This document shows, piece after piece, positions 8,312 to 15,974 of a stretch of DNA of 64,000 nucleotides. This DNA comes from Streptomyces himalayensis subsp. himalayensis (GTDB taxonomy: Bacteria > Actinomycetota > Actinomycetes > Streptomycetales > Streptomycetaceae). Where the stretch lies: the NCBI RefSeq assembly GCF_013778455.1, contig NZ_JACEHE010000007.1, forward strand, positions 62,001 through 126,000, written 5' to 3'. Position numbers and translations under genes: made by a program. The notes below the pieces were generated by a model. The model had not been told where the DNA came from. It ran no database searches and saw only the letters and a program-made list of their open reading frames with translations. Position 1 is the stretch's first letter; every line of letters begins with the position of its first letter.

Positions 8312-9235
8312 TCAGCTCGATACGGACTCGCTGAGCGCGAGAGCCTCCGCGTCATGGAACAGGCCGCGGAGCCATTGATGGCCGGCGTCGGCGGTGTGCG
8401 TGGGGTGCCACCACAAGGCCAGCACCAGGGGCGCCAGCGGGACCGGGCACTGCATGACGCGCACCTGGTCCATCCGCGGGGCGAGCCGGGTCAGGCGCTT
8501 CTGTATGAGAGCGATGTGGTTGGTTCCGGCTACGAGCGACGGGAGTGCGGAGTAGCTCTCGGCGATCATCCTGGGGTGGGGCTCGATCCCGTGGACGCGC
8601 AGTTCGCGGATCGCCGTGGTCAGCGCGCTGAGGCGGCGGAACGTGTACGCCCAGGGCAGGTCGGCCAGGTGCTTCTTGCTGAGTTCTTCGCCCACGGCCT
8701 GGTTGTCCGTGGAGACCAGGCACACCCACTCGTCGTGCAGCAGGTCCTCGTAGGGCAGGCCGACCAGATAGCTGTGCGGCATGACCACCGCGTCGAGGCC
8801 GCGCAGTGTCTCGGGCGCCCCTTCCAGCATGTCGGCGGTGAGGGTACGCAGGTGGAGCTGGATGCCGGGGGCGCGGTCGCTGAGGAGGCGGGAGAGCGCA
8901 GGGCCCAGCACGGTGGCCGTGTAGTCCGACACGGCCACCGTGAAGGTGCGCTCGGACGCCGCCGGGTCGAAGTCTGCCTGGAGCGAGAACGCGCGCTCGG
9001 CCATGGCCACCGCTTCCGCGGCGTGCTCCAGCAACTGCAGGGCCAGTGGCGAGAGTTGATAGGAGTTGCCGACGCGGGTGAGCAGCTCATCACGGTAATG
9101 GCGGCGCAGTTTGGCCAGGGCGGCGCTGGCGGCCGGCTGGCTTTGGCCCAACCGTTCCGCGGCGCGTGTGACGCTGCGTTCTTCCAGTAGTGCCTGGAGC
9201 GCGCGAAGCAGGTTGAAGTCCATCGTTCTCGGCAT
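8312..9235 (-). CDS. LysR-family regulator (NahR/NodD/LinR type)
   Basis: This 307-residue protein has an N-terminal winged helix-turn-helix (LLRALQALLEERSVTRAAERLGQSQPAASAALAKL in two pieces) followed by the substrate-binding domain with VAVSDYTATVLGPAL and WVCLVSTDN. These features are seen in NahR/LinR/NodD-like activators of aromatic catabolism. It is divergent from the LigB-LigA-FAH operon starting at 9415, the classic LysR arrangement. Two other proteins of the same type occur in the island (15975, and the pseudogene at 26120). The start at 9235 has AAGG 10 bases upstream; ATG 9223 is an alternative. Confidence 0.9.
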   Translation of the reverse strand: MPRTMDFNLLRALQALLEERSVTRAAERLGQSQPAASAALAKLRRHYRDELLTRVGNSYQLSPLALQLLEHAAEAVAMAERAFSLQADFDPAASERTFTVAVSDYTATVLGPALSRLLSDRAPGIQLHLRTLTADMLEGAPETLRGLDAVVMPHSYLVGLPYEDLLHDEWVCLVSTDNQAVGEELSKKHLADLPWAYTFRRLSALTTAIRELRVHGIEPHPRMIAESYSALPSLVAGTNHIALIQKRLTRLAPRMDQVRVMQCPVPLAPLVLALWWHPTHTADAGHQWLRGLFHDAEALALSESVSS

Positions 9236-9268
9236 GTTCCAACCTTACTGGGGTTATCGGCTCCACGA

Positions 9269-9288
9269 ATATCGGGTATAGGCAATAT
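9269..9288. promoter_or_regulatory. Candidate LysR box in the 9235-9415 divergent region
   Basis: ATAT-N12-ATAT spans these 20 bases. Read on the minus strand it contains TATTGC followed 8 bases later by GATA. A similar TATTGC-N7-GATA occurs at 15842-15858 in the mirror-image module. Position between LysR and its likely target is the main support; the exact box is uncertain. Confidence 0.4.
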
Positions 9289-9414
9289 CACCTTCCGCTA
9301 TTCGAGGTGGCTTCCTAGGCTCGCAGCACAGCGGCCCGCAGGGCATTTCGCGGATACCCGGGTGAAGCACCTGAACGGGCCTGGCCATCTCCAGCCACGT
9401 CTTCGGAAGGCACC

Positions 9415-10287
9415 ATGGCACGCCTCGTTGAAGTGATGTGCGCCCCGCACGACCCCACAATCCCCGCGACACGGCACCGTCGCGCGACCCTGCCCGAGGG
9501 CGAGATGCGCACCCTCGAAGCCTTCGAACTGCTGCAGGCGCGGCTCGACGCCGCGCGGCCGGACGTGATCGTCATGGTCTCCGGCGACCACCTGAACCAG
9601 TGGTTCATGGACGACATGCCGCAGTTCCTCATCGGCAAGGCCCCTCGCGCCCGCGGCCCGTTCCCGCACGAACGCCACGCGTTCGGCCTGGACGACTATG
9701 ACACCGAGATCGAAGGCGCCCTGGCCCGCCATCTCCTCAACAAGGGGATAGAAGGCCACTTCGACCTGTCGTACTCCAACGAGTTCACCCTCGACCACGG
9801 CTTCGTCGTGCCGCTCTCCCTGCTCCGCCCCGAGCAGGACACCCCCGTCGTACCGCTGTTCACGAACGTCATGGCGCCACCCATTCCGCCCGGCCGCCGC
9901 TTCCACGAGCTGGGCCACGCCGTCCGCGAACTCATCGAGGGCTTCGACGCGGACACCAGGGTCGCGGTCGTCACCAGTGGACACATGACCAACAACATCG
10001 GCGGCCCGGAGATGCTCGACTTCGCCGAACAGCCCCTGACCGACTGGGACACGTCGACCTGGCACCGCCTGCACCACGGTGACATCGGCGAACTCGTGGA
10101 CGAGTGCACATTCGACCACCTCTACAGCCACGGTCACGGGACTCCCGGCTTCCTCGACTACGTCTTCGCCCTCGGGCTCGTCGGCGATGAGCGGCCCGAC
10201 TGGTCCGAACTCACCTCCGGCCCCACGCAGCTCCCGGCCGCATTCCTGCAGTGGACGGACCGCACTCTGAACGGAGCCGCGCGATGA
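9415..10287 (+). CDS. Class III (LigB-type) extradiol ring-cleavage dioxygenase, catalytic subunit
   Basis: This 290-residue protein belongs to the LigB superfamily of non-haem iron(II) enzymes that open catecholic rings next to the two hydroxyls. Expected metal ligands are visible at His12 (CAPHDPTIP) and His59 (VSGDHLNQWF), near the His12/His61 of protocatechuate 4,5-dioxygenase. A conserved SGHMTNNIGG stretch carries a probable catalytic His. It overlaps the LigA-like gene by ATGA, and an FAH hydrolase follows, so cleavage and hydrolysis of one aromatic are likely coupled. Control is probably by the divergent LysR. The substrate (protocatechuate, gallate or another) cannot be decided from sequence alone. 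Confidence 0.88.
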   Translation: MARLVEVMCAPHDPTIPATRHRRATLPEGEMRTLEAFELLQARLDAARPDVIVMVSGDHLNQWFMDDMPQFLIGKAPRARGPFPHERHAFGLDDYDTEIEGALARHLLNKGIEGHFDLSYSNEFTLDHGFVVPLSLLRPEQDTPVVPLFTNVMAPPIPPGRRFHELGHAVRELIEGFDADTRVAVVTSGHMTNNIGGPEMLDFAEQPLTDWDTSTWHRLHHGDIGELVDECTFDHLYSHGHGTPGFLDYVFALGLVGDERPDWSELTSGPTQLPAAFLQWTDRTLNGAAR

Positions 10288-10571
10288 ACCGGTACGGCGT
10301 GAACAAGGTCATGTACGACGTCTATCGGGACAACGACAACGCGACGGCGTTCACCAGTGACCCCAGCGCCTATCTGGCGCCGTACGACCTGACCGACGAA
10401 GAGTCGAAGGCACTGACGAATCGCGATGTCCGTCGCCTGGTCGAGGGCGGTGCCCACCCGTTCCTCGTCTTCAACTTTGCCCTGTGTCTCGCGGGCGGCT
10501 TCAGCATCGAGTTCTGCCTCGAGTACGTGAACAACCTCCGCGGACTCGACGTCGGCGACATCACCACCTGA
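10284..10571 (+). CDS. LigA-like small subunit of extradiol dioxygenase
   Basis: This 95-residue protein is of the protocatechuate 4,5-dioxygenase alpha-subunit (LigA) type, an all-helical partner that caps the LigB active site. Recognisable features are YDLTDEESKALTNRDVRRL and the GGAHPFLVFNFALCLAGGFS helix region. A close relative with the same layout is at 14494-14781 (TDVERKALAESNVRALFELG). The ATG overlaps the LigB stop (ATGA), so the two subunits are translationally coupled. Gene order is B before A, the reverse of sphingomonad ligAB. Confidence 0.85.
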   Translation: MNRYGVNKVMYDVYRDNDNATAFTSDPSAYLAPYDLTDEESKALTNRDVRRLVEGGAHPFLVFNFALCLAGGFSIEFCLEYVNNLRGLDVGDITT

Positions 10572-10620
10572 TCCGCCGACGTCCCAAGCCGCATCTGCCG
10601 ATCCAAGAAAAGGGGCCGCT

Positions 10621-11658
10621 ATGACCAGCACCTCCAAGGACATCCACCAAGCCACCGGGCTGCGTGAAGGAACCTTCGGCATCGCCACTCTGGCGCAGGG
10701 CGACCGGGTCTTCCCCGCCCTCGTGAAGCCCAACGCAGACGTCGTCGATGTATCGCACCGCTTCCACGACACCCACGCCATCTTCGACGACTGGGAGCGC
10801 GCCTTCGACGAGCTGCTCCGTATAGCGGAGGAGGTCGAGGCCCATCTGCACCTGGGCGATCTGCGGATCCTGCCGCCGCTCGCGCGGCCGAACGTGCTGT
10901 GCGCCGGCGCCAACAACAGGACGCACTCGGCGCAGATGCTCACGAAGAACGCCTTCAATCAGCACAATCGCCTCGAAGGCGAGAGCGACGAGGAGTTCTT
11001 CCACCGCAACTTCGCCCTGATGGAGAAGCGTGCGAAGGAAGGCGTCCCCTTCCTGTGGACGAGCCTGCACTCCGCGCTCACGGGTGCCGACGCCGACGTC
11101 GTCCTGCCGCCTCTCGGTGAGCAGCACGACTGGGAGCTGGAAATCGCGGGGGTCATCGGACGGTCAGGGCGCTACGTCTCCCGCGAAGAGGCCAAGCAGA
11201 TGATCGCCGGTTACACCATCGTCGACGACCTCGGTTCCGTGGATGTCTTCCGGCGTACCGACATCCCGTGGGGTTACGACTGGATCAGCAAGCACCAGCC
11301 GACGTTCAAGCCGACCGGGCCGTTCATCGTCCCTGCCGCGTTCGTCGAGATGGACGACAGCGTGCGCATCAGCCTCTCCGTCAACGGCGAGGTCATGCAG
11401 GACTGGCGCGTCAACGACTGGATCTTCGACATGGCCACGCTCGTCGCCTATGCCTCCGAGCGGGTCCGCCTGACGCCCGGCGACCTCCTGCTCGCCGGTT
11501 CTCCGCCCGGAAACGGAATGCACCACGGTGGCCGCTTCCTCAAGGACGGCGATGTGATCGACAGTTCCATCACCGGCCTCGGCCGTCAGCGCAACACCTG
11601 CGTGCGGGAGGACATCGGCGACCGCACTCCCGCCATCGGCCACTGGCCCGCGCAGTAG
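10621..11658 (+). CDS. Fumarylacetoacetate hydrolase (FAH) family protein
   Basis: This 345-residue protein has the FAH C-terminal fold, with the metal-site pattern WELEIAGVIGRSGR, the IAGYTIVDDLG core and the terminal GSPPGNGMHHGGRFLKDGD signature. FAH-family members hydrolyse or decarboxylate acylpyruvate-type products of aromatic ring cleavage. It lies 49 bases after the LigA gene and closely resembles the FAH protein at 13451-14497 (both have FRRTDIPWGYDWI and KHQPTFKP). The likely role is the step after LigAB ring opening; the exact reaction is inference. An AAAAGGGG ribosome site precedes the ATG. Confidence 0.85.
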   Translation: MTSTSKDIHQATGLREGTFGIATLAQGDRVFPALVKPNADVVDVSHRFHDTHAIFDDWERAFDELLRIAEEVEAHLHLGDLRILPPLARPNVLCAGANNRTHSAQMLTKNAFNQHNRLEGESDEEFFHRNFALMEKRAKEGVPFLWTSLHSALTGADADVVLPPLGEQHDWELEIAGVIGRSGRYVSREEAKQMIAGYTIVDDLGSVDVFRRTDIPWGYDWISKHQPTFKPTGPFIVPAAFVEMDDSVRISLSVNGEVMQDWRVNDWIFDMATLVAYASERVRLTPGDLLLAGSPPGNGMHHGGRFLKDGDVIDSSITGLGRQRNTCVREDIGDRTPAIGHWPAQ

Positions 11659-11663
11659 CCGCT

Positions 11664-11707
11664 CGGTCAATCTCCGCAACAGCCCTTGTCGTTGCGGAGG
11701 TTGACCG
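11664..11707. terminator. Bidirectional terminator between convergent operons
   Basis: A 17-base stem, CGGTCAATCTCCGCAAC (11664-11680) with GTTGCGGAGGTTGACCG (11691-11707), pairs with one G-T and a 10-base loop. It lies exactly between the converging FAH and monooxygenase stop codons and would serve both strands. Confidence 0.88.
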
Positions 11708-11717
11708 ACCCTGATGC

Positions 11718-12851
11718 TCAGTACGGTGCCGCCAACGCCTTGAGCGCTCGCGCGCGAAGGGCGTTCTGCTCGGAGATCGGTTGGCCACGCTGCAGCATCG
11801 TGCCGATCTCCACACTCGTCTCTACCACGAGGCGAGTCCGCTCGAAGCGGCGCTTCATGAACCGCGCCAGAACCTCCTCGACGCCGCCGCCCGCCGCGAC
11901 CTCCTGGCCGAGCACCACGCCGTCCTCGATGGCCATCGCGCCGCCGTTCGCCAGGTGGGCAGTGGTGGCGTGCGAGGCGTCTCCGATGAGGAGAGTGCGG
12001 CCCCGGTACCAGGGATCCGGGGTCAGCAACCAGTCGTAGTCGTTGACCAGGATCGTTGAATCGTCGGTCATGCGCTGCCGCAACGCGGCAGGCAGCGGTG
12101 CGGAGAACGCGGAGAGGATCTCGGTGACCATCCGGCGGGCCGCGTCCTGGCCGATCCGGGGTTTCTCCACGTAGTTACGGCCGGTGGCCAGGTACATCCG
12201 GCCGTCGAGCAGCCGGAAGAGCACGACGAGAGTTCCCGACTCCTGGTAGAACCCGTCGGGTCCGACATCCGGAACGTCCTCGACGAGCCAGCGGAGCATG
12301 GTCGTGCCCGAGTAGGTCGGACGCACCGCGTCCCCGAAGACGAGGCTGCGCGTCGCGGACCGCACGCCGTCCGCCCCGACGACGAGATCGTAGGATCCCT
12401 GCAGTCCGTCGGTCAGCACGGCGGTCACACCGACCTCGGACTGCCGCACCGCTCTGATGCCCACGCCGGTGCGGATCCTCGCACCGGCGGCTTTCGCCGC
12501 GTCGCGAAGGATGCTCGCGAAGGCGGGACGGTAGATGAACAGCCCCTGGGGCAGGCCCGTGGAGGGCCCGGGCGGCATCGGTGGCCCCGGCAGCGGCCGC
12601 CCTGCCCCGTCGTAGTACCTCCACACCTCCTGCGGCGAACGTGCCACCCCTTCTTCTACGCAGCGGTTCAGAACACCCAACTCGTGCAGGCCGTCCATGG
12701 CCCGGCCCATCAGCGTGATGCCCGCACCGGCTGCCGGCTGGTCGCGCAGTTCGACGACATCGCAGGAAACACCGTGGCGTGCCAGTGAAATCGCGGCCGT
12801 GAGGCCCGCGATGCCGCCGCCCACGATCAGTGCGCTGTTGATGCTGTTCAC
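11718..12851 (-). CDS. FAD-dependent aromatic monooxygenase (hydroxylase)
   Basis: This 377-residue protein is of the class A flavin monooxygenase (salicylate/p-hydroxybenzoate hydroxylase-like) fold. It has an N-terminal GxGxxG in LIVGGGIAGLTAAISLARHG, the DG motif in GADGVRSATRS and the GD motif in LLIGDASHATTAHLANGG. It would use NAD(P)H and O2 to hydroxylate an aromatic ring, producing a diol for the neighbouring LigAB dioxygenases. The GTG at 12851 has GGAG 8 bases upstream. It is the last gene of the minus-strand module LigB-LigA-FAH-DoxX-monooxygenase. The substrate is unknown. Confidence 0.87.
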   Translation of the reverse strand: MNSINSALIVGGGIAGLTAAISLARHGVSCDVVELRDQPAAGAGITLMGRAMDGLHELGVLNRCVEEGVARSPQEVWRYYDGAGRPLPGPPMPPGPSTGLPQGLFIYRPAFASILRDAAKAAGARIRTGVGIRAVRQSEVGVTAVLTDGLQGSYDLVVGADGVRSATRSLVFGDAVRPTYSGTTMLRWLVEDVPDVGPDGFYQESGTLVVLFRLLDGRMYLATGRNYVEKPRIGQDAARRMVTEILSAFSAPLPAALRQRMTDDSTILVNDYDWLLTPDPWYRGRTLLIGDASHATTAHLANGGAMAIEDGVVLGQEVAAGGGVEEVLARFMKRRFERTRLVVETSVEIGTMLQRGQPISEQNALRARALKALAAPY

Positions 12852-12888
12852 CAGTTGACTCCTGTCAGACAGCGGTGTGGGACGGTCC

Positions 12889-13374
12889 TCACGCGTCGGT
12901 GGAACTCTCCGCCTCAGTCCGCGAGGGCTGCGGCCGCGACCACCCGTCGTCCAAGCCAAGGAGCTTGTCCACGGAGTACGGACCAGGGCCGCTGAGAAGG
13001 ATCACCAAAAGGCCCGCGAGGAGCATCAGGGGGATCTGGACGCCGGCACCCGTCACAGGGGCGAACCCTTCCTTCCTGTCCCACAGAAAGATCGCGATCA
13101 GCATGTGGATCGAAGCCGCGATAGCCACCTGGCGGGAGACCAGGCCGAGGATCATCAGGCTCCCCCCGCCGTAGAGGAGGATCGTCACGAACCATCCGAT
13201 GAAGGTCGGGAACGGCAGGCCGAACTCCGCCTGCGAGAGTGCCCCGAACTCCGCCGGGCTGAAGTGGGTGCCGTGCGCGATCAGGACACTCCCGGTCACC
13301 AGGCGGACTATCAGCGGCGCCACCGGCGCCAGTCCCTGAACGGGGGGCACCAGAAGGGGGGATGGAGACTTCAT
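12889..13374 (-). CDS. DoxX family membrane protein
   Basis: This 161-residue protein has four predicted membrane segments (VAPLIVRLVTGSVLIAHG; FIGWFVTILLYGGGSLMILG; IAASIHMLIAIFLW; IPLMLLAGLLVILL) typical of the DoxX/DoxD-like family. Family members are small membrane proteins linked to quinone or redox functions, but no activity can be assigned here. It sits between the FAH hydrolase and the flavin monooxygenase in the second LigAB module. That placement suggests a role in membrane redox balance or protection during aromatic oxidation; this is speculation from context. Confidence 0.8.
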   Translation of the reverse strand: MKSPSPLLVPPVQGLAPVAPLIVRLVTGSVLIAHGTHFSPAEFGALSQAEFGLPFPTFIGWFVTILLYGGGSLMILGLVSRQVAIAASIHMLIAIFLWDRKEGFAPVTGAGVQIPLMLLAGLLVILLSGPGPYSVDKLLGLDDGWSRPQPSRTEAESSTDA

Positions 13375-13450
13375 CGTCTTCCTCTTTCGTAGAGCGGGTA
13401 GGAGAGTTGGTCGGCGGATTCGGGCATGAGTGGTGCGGCGACTGGAGGTG

Positions 13451-14497
13451 TCACTTGTTCTTCCAGAGACCGAAGTGCGGCTTGCGGCCGTCCAGTTCCT
13501 CGGCGACGCAGCGGTTGCGCTGCCGGCCGAGGTACGTGATCTCGGCGTCCATGACGTCGCCGTCGCGCAGGAAGCGCCCGTGGTGCGCGCCGTTCCCGGG
13601 AGGCGAGCCCATGCACACGATGTCGCCGGGCACCAGACGCACCCGCTCGGAGGCGTAGGTGATCACCTGCGCGGGGTCGAAGATGAAGTCGTTGACGGGC
13701 CAGTCCTGCATCGCGTCGCCGTTGACCGACAGACGGATACGGATGGTCTCGTCGATCTCCACGAACTGGGCCGGGACGATGAACGGTCCGGCAGGCTTGA
13801 ACGTCGGCTGGTGCTTGCCGATCCAGTCGTAGCCCCACGGGATGTCCGTGCGGCGGAAGATGTCGACGGTGCCCAGGTCGTTGACGACCGTATAGCCGGC
13901 GATCATCCGCTGGGCTTCGTCCGGGCTGACGAACCGCCCGCTGCGGCCGATCACGACACCGAGCTCCAGCTCCCAGTCGGGCTGGTCGCCAAGGGCCGGC
14001 AGGACGACGTCGTCGTGCGCGCCGACCAGCGAGGAATGCATCCCCGCCCAGAAGAACGGGGTCCCGTCCACGGCCCGCTGCTTCACCATCGCGAGGTTGC
14101 GGGCGAAGAAGTCGTCGTCGCTCTCGCCCGGCAGCCTGTTGTGCTGATTGAAGTCGTTCTTCGTCAGCATCTGCGCCACGTGGGTCGCGTTGTTCGCACC
14201 CGACATCAGCAGGTTGGGGTGGCTGAGCGGCGGCAGCGGGTGGAGGGCGTCGAGGCGCAGCGTCGCCGCCCCCGCCGTGTCGGCGATGTCGCACAGGACG
14301 GCGAAGTTCGTCTCCCAGTCGTCGAAGACCTCGTGCAGGTCGCCGAAACGGTCGGACAAGTCGGCGACCGCTCCGTCGGCGTGCACCAGAGCCGGGAAGG
14401 AACGGCCGGCGGCGGCGAAGGTGCCGACCGCGAAAGTGCCGACCCGCAAACCGGTAGACGGATCGATCGCGGTGGAAGCCGCGGGGGGATTCGTCAT
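13451..14497 (-). CDS. FAH family hydrolase, second copy
   Basis: This 348-residue protein has WELELGVVIGRSGR, MIAGYTVVNDLG and the terminal GSPPGNGAHHGRFLRDGD signature of the FAH superfamily. It shares long runs with the protein at 10621, including QMLTKN-FNQHNRL and FRRTDIPWGYDWI, so the two arose by duplication of a module. Its ATG (14497) overlaps the stop of the LigA-like gene, giving translational coupling. The expected role is hydrolysis of the ring-opened product of the adjacent LigAB enzyme. Whether the two copies differ in substrate is not visible. Confidence 0.85.
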   Translation of the reverse strand: MTNPPAASTAIDPSTGLRVGTFAVGTFAAAGRSFPALVHADGAVADLSDRFGDLHEVFDDWETNFAVLCDIADTAGAATLRLDALHPLPPLSHPNLLMSGANNATHVAQMLTKNDFNQHNRLPGESDDDFFARNLAMVKQRAVDGTPFFWAGMHSSLVGAHDDVVLPALGDQPDWELELGVVIGRSGRFVSPDEAQRMIAGYTVVNDLGTVDIFRRTDIPWGYDWIGKHQPTFKPAGPFIVPAQFVEIDETIRIRLSVNGDAMQDWPVNDFIFDPAQVITYASERVRLVPGDIVCMGSPPGNGAHHGRFLRDGDVMDAEITYLGRQRNRCVAEELDGRKPHFGLWKNK

Positions 14498-14781
14498 GTC
14501 TCGAGGTCTCCTACAGTCAGGCCCTGCAGCTGGCCGAGGTACTGCTGGATGAACGGCATGCTGAAGCCGCCGGCCAGCCGAAGGGCGAAGTGGTACAGCA
14601 CGAAGGGGTGGACGCCCAGCTCGAACAGCGCGCGGACGTTGCTCTCGGCGAGCGCTTTGCGCTCGACGTCCGTGAGGTCGAGGCCGGCGAGCACGGCCTC
14701 CGGGTCGGCCTGGAAGCGTTCGGCGAGTTCCTTCTCGCGGGTGATCTTCCACATGGCCCTGCTCGTCGCGTACAGACTCAT
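14494..14781 (-). CDS. LigA-like small subunit of extradiol dioxygenase, second copy
   Basis: This 95-residue protein is homologous to the one at 10284 (shared LTD-E-KAL, HPFVLYHFALRLAGGFSM). It would cap the LigB subunit encoded immediately before it; the LigB stop and this ATG share a base (TGATG). The same B-A-FAH order as in the first module is kept but on the opposite strand. It is close to the length of its sister, with no sign of decay. Confidence 0.85.
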   Translation of the reverse strand: MSLYATSRAMWKITREKELAERFQADPEAVLAGLDLTDVERKALAESNVRALFELGVHPFVLYHFALRLAGGFSMPFIQQYLGQLQGLTVGDLET

Positions 14782-15656
14782 CAGGCGGCCTCCGCCGTGC
14801 GCAGCGTCGTGGTGTCCCACGCGAGGAACCCGGTGGGCGGTGCGAAGGTGCTGGCGACCTTCTCCGCGTAGTCGGGAGCGCTGCCCCCGACGGCACCGAG
14901 CGCGAACACGTAATCCAGGAAGCCCGGTGTGCCGCTCCCCACGGCCAACAGCGACTCGTAGTCGCTCTCCGCGACCAGCGCCGCGGTGTCCCCGCGGGTG
15001 ATCCGGTCCCACGTGCGCAGATCCCAGGGGTTGTCCGGCTGCTGCATGAACTGCGCCATCTGCGGGCCACCGATCGCGTTCGAAAGGTGACCACTGGCGA
15101 TGATCGCGACCCGCAGGTCCGCCGGGTGCGCCTCGATCATCTCGACGATGGAGGCGCCGAGTTCGTAGAACCGCTGCCCGGGCGGTACCGGCGGGGCCAT
15201 GACGTTGGTGAAGATCGGGACGACCGGGAGGTCCTGCTCCGGGCGCAGGAAGTTGAGCGGAACGGTGAAGCCGTGGTCCAGGACGAAATCGTCGCTGTAC
15301 GAGAAGTCGATCCCTCGGCGCATTCCCGTGCGCAGCAGGTGGCGGGCCACGTCGCCTTCGAGCGCCGCGTCGTACGGGCTGACCCCGAACAATTCCTGCT
15401 CGTGCGGGAAGGGGCCGGCCGCCCGCAGCGCTTTGCCGATCGAGAAGGTCGGCATGTTGTCGTAGAACCACTGGTTGAAGTGGTCGCCGGAGACGGCGAC
15501 CAGCACATCGGGGCGGGCCGCGGCGAGACGGGCACGCAACGTATCGAAATGGCCGATCGTCCGCTTGAGCGGCTCTGGTGCTTCGGCGCCCTGGGCCACG
15601 ACCCCGGGCAGCGTGGGGTCGTGCGGAACGCACAACACTTGGACGACGGTGGACAC
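14781..15656 (-). CDS. Class III (LigB-type) extradiol dioxygenase, second copy
   Basis: This 291-residue protein has expected iron ligands at His12 (CVPHDPTLP) and in VSGDHFNQWFYDNMP, and a conserved ASGHLSNAIGG loop. The GTG at 15656 is chosen because GAGG lies about 7 bases upstream and the resulting N terminus aligns with the sister protein at 9415. It heads the minus-strand module LigB-LigA-FAH-DoxX-flavin monooxygenase and is divergent from the LysR at 15975. Ring cleavage of a catechol-type acid is the safe call; the specific substrate is open. Confidence 0.87.
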   Translation of the reverse strand: MSTVVQVLCVPHDPTLPGVVAQGAEAPEPLKRTIGHFDTLRARLAAARPDVLVAVSGDHFNQWFYDNMPTFSIGKALRAAGPFPHEQELFGVSPYDAALEGDVARHLLRTGMRRGIDFSYSDDFVLDHGFTVPLNFLRPEQDLPVVPIFTNVMAPPVPPGQRFYELGASIVEMIEAHPADLRVAIIASGHLSNAIGGPQMAQFMQQPDNPWDLRTWDRITRGDTAALVAESDYESLLAVGSGTPGFLDYVFALGAVGGSAPDYAEKVASTFAPPTGFLAWDTTTLRTAEAA

Positions 15657-15841
15657 ACAAGCCTCGTTTCCGCAGGCAGCGATGAGTCGCTGAAGGGGGG
15701 AGTGAGTACTTTCGAACCGCGGTGCCGGCAGTCGGCTGCGGTCGCGCAGGTCGAGGGCGGCGAACCTCGCAGCACCGCGGCTGGCCACCATCGTGACCGG
15801 ACACCGGCCGCGGTCATAGGCGTCGCCCGCTGTCAACTTCG

Positions 15842-15858
15842 TATTGCAGGTATGGATA
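15842..15858. promoter_or_regulatory. Candidate LysR box in the 15656-15975 divergent region
   Basis: TATTGC-N7-GATA (TATTGCAGGTATGGATA) lies in the 318-base gap between the second LigB gene and its divergent LysR. It resembles the TATTGC-N8-GATA found on the minus strand at 9269-9288 in the mirror module. Nothing else of note was seen in this gap. Confidence 0.4.
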
Positions 15859-15974
15859 CGGTGAATGGAAGCTGGCGCAGCCGTCGCCAGATTTGTGGCA
15901 CAGGTCACCGAGCCGACTCGCCAACATCACCTTGGTGCATGCAAGTAGTGACCTGCCGAGGGAGGAGAACTGCC

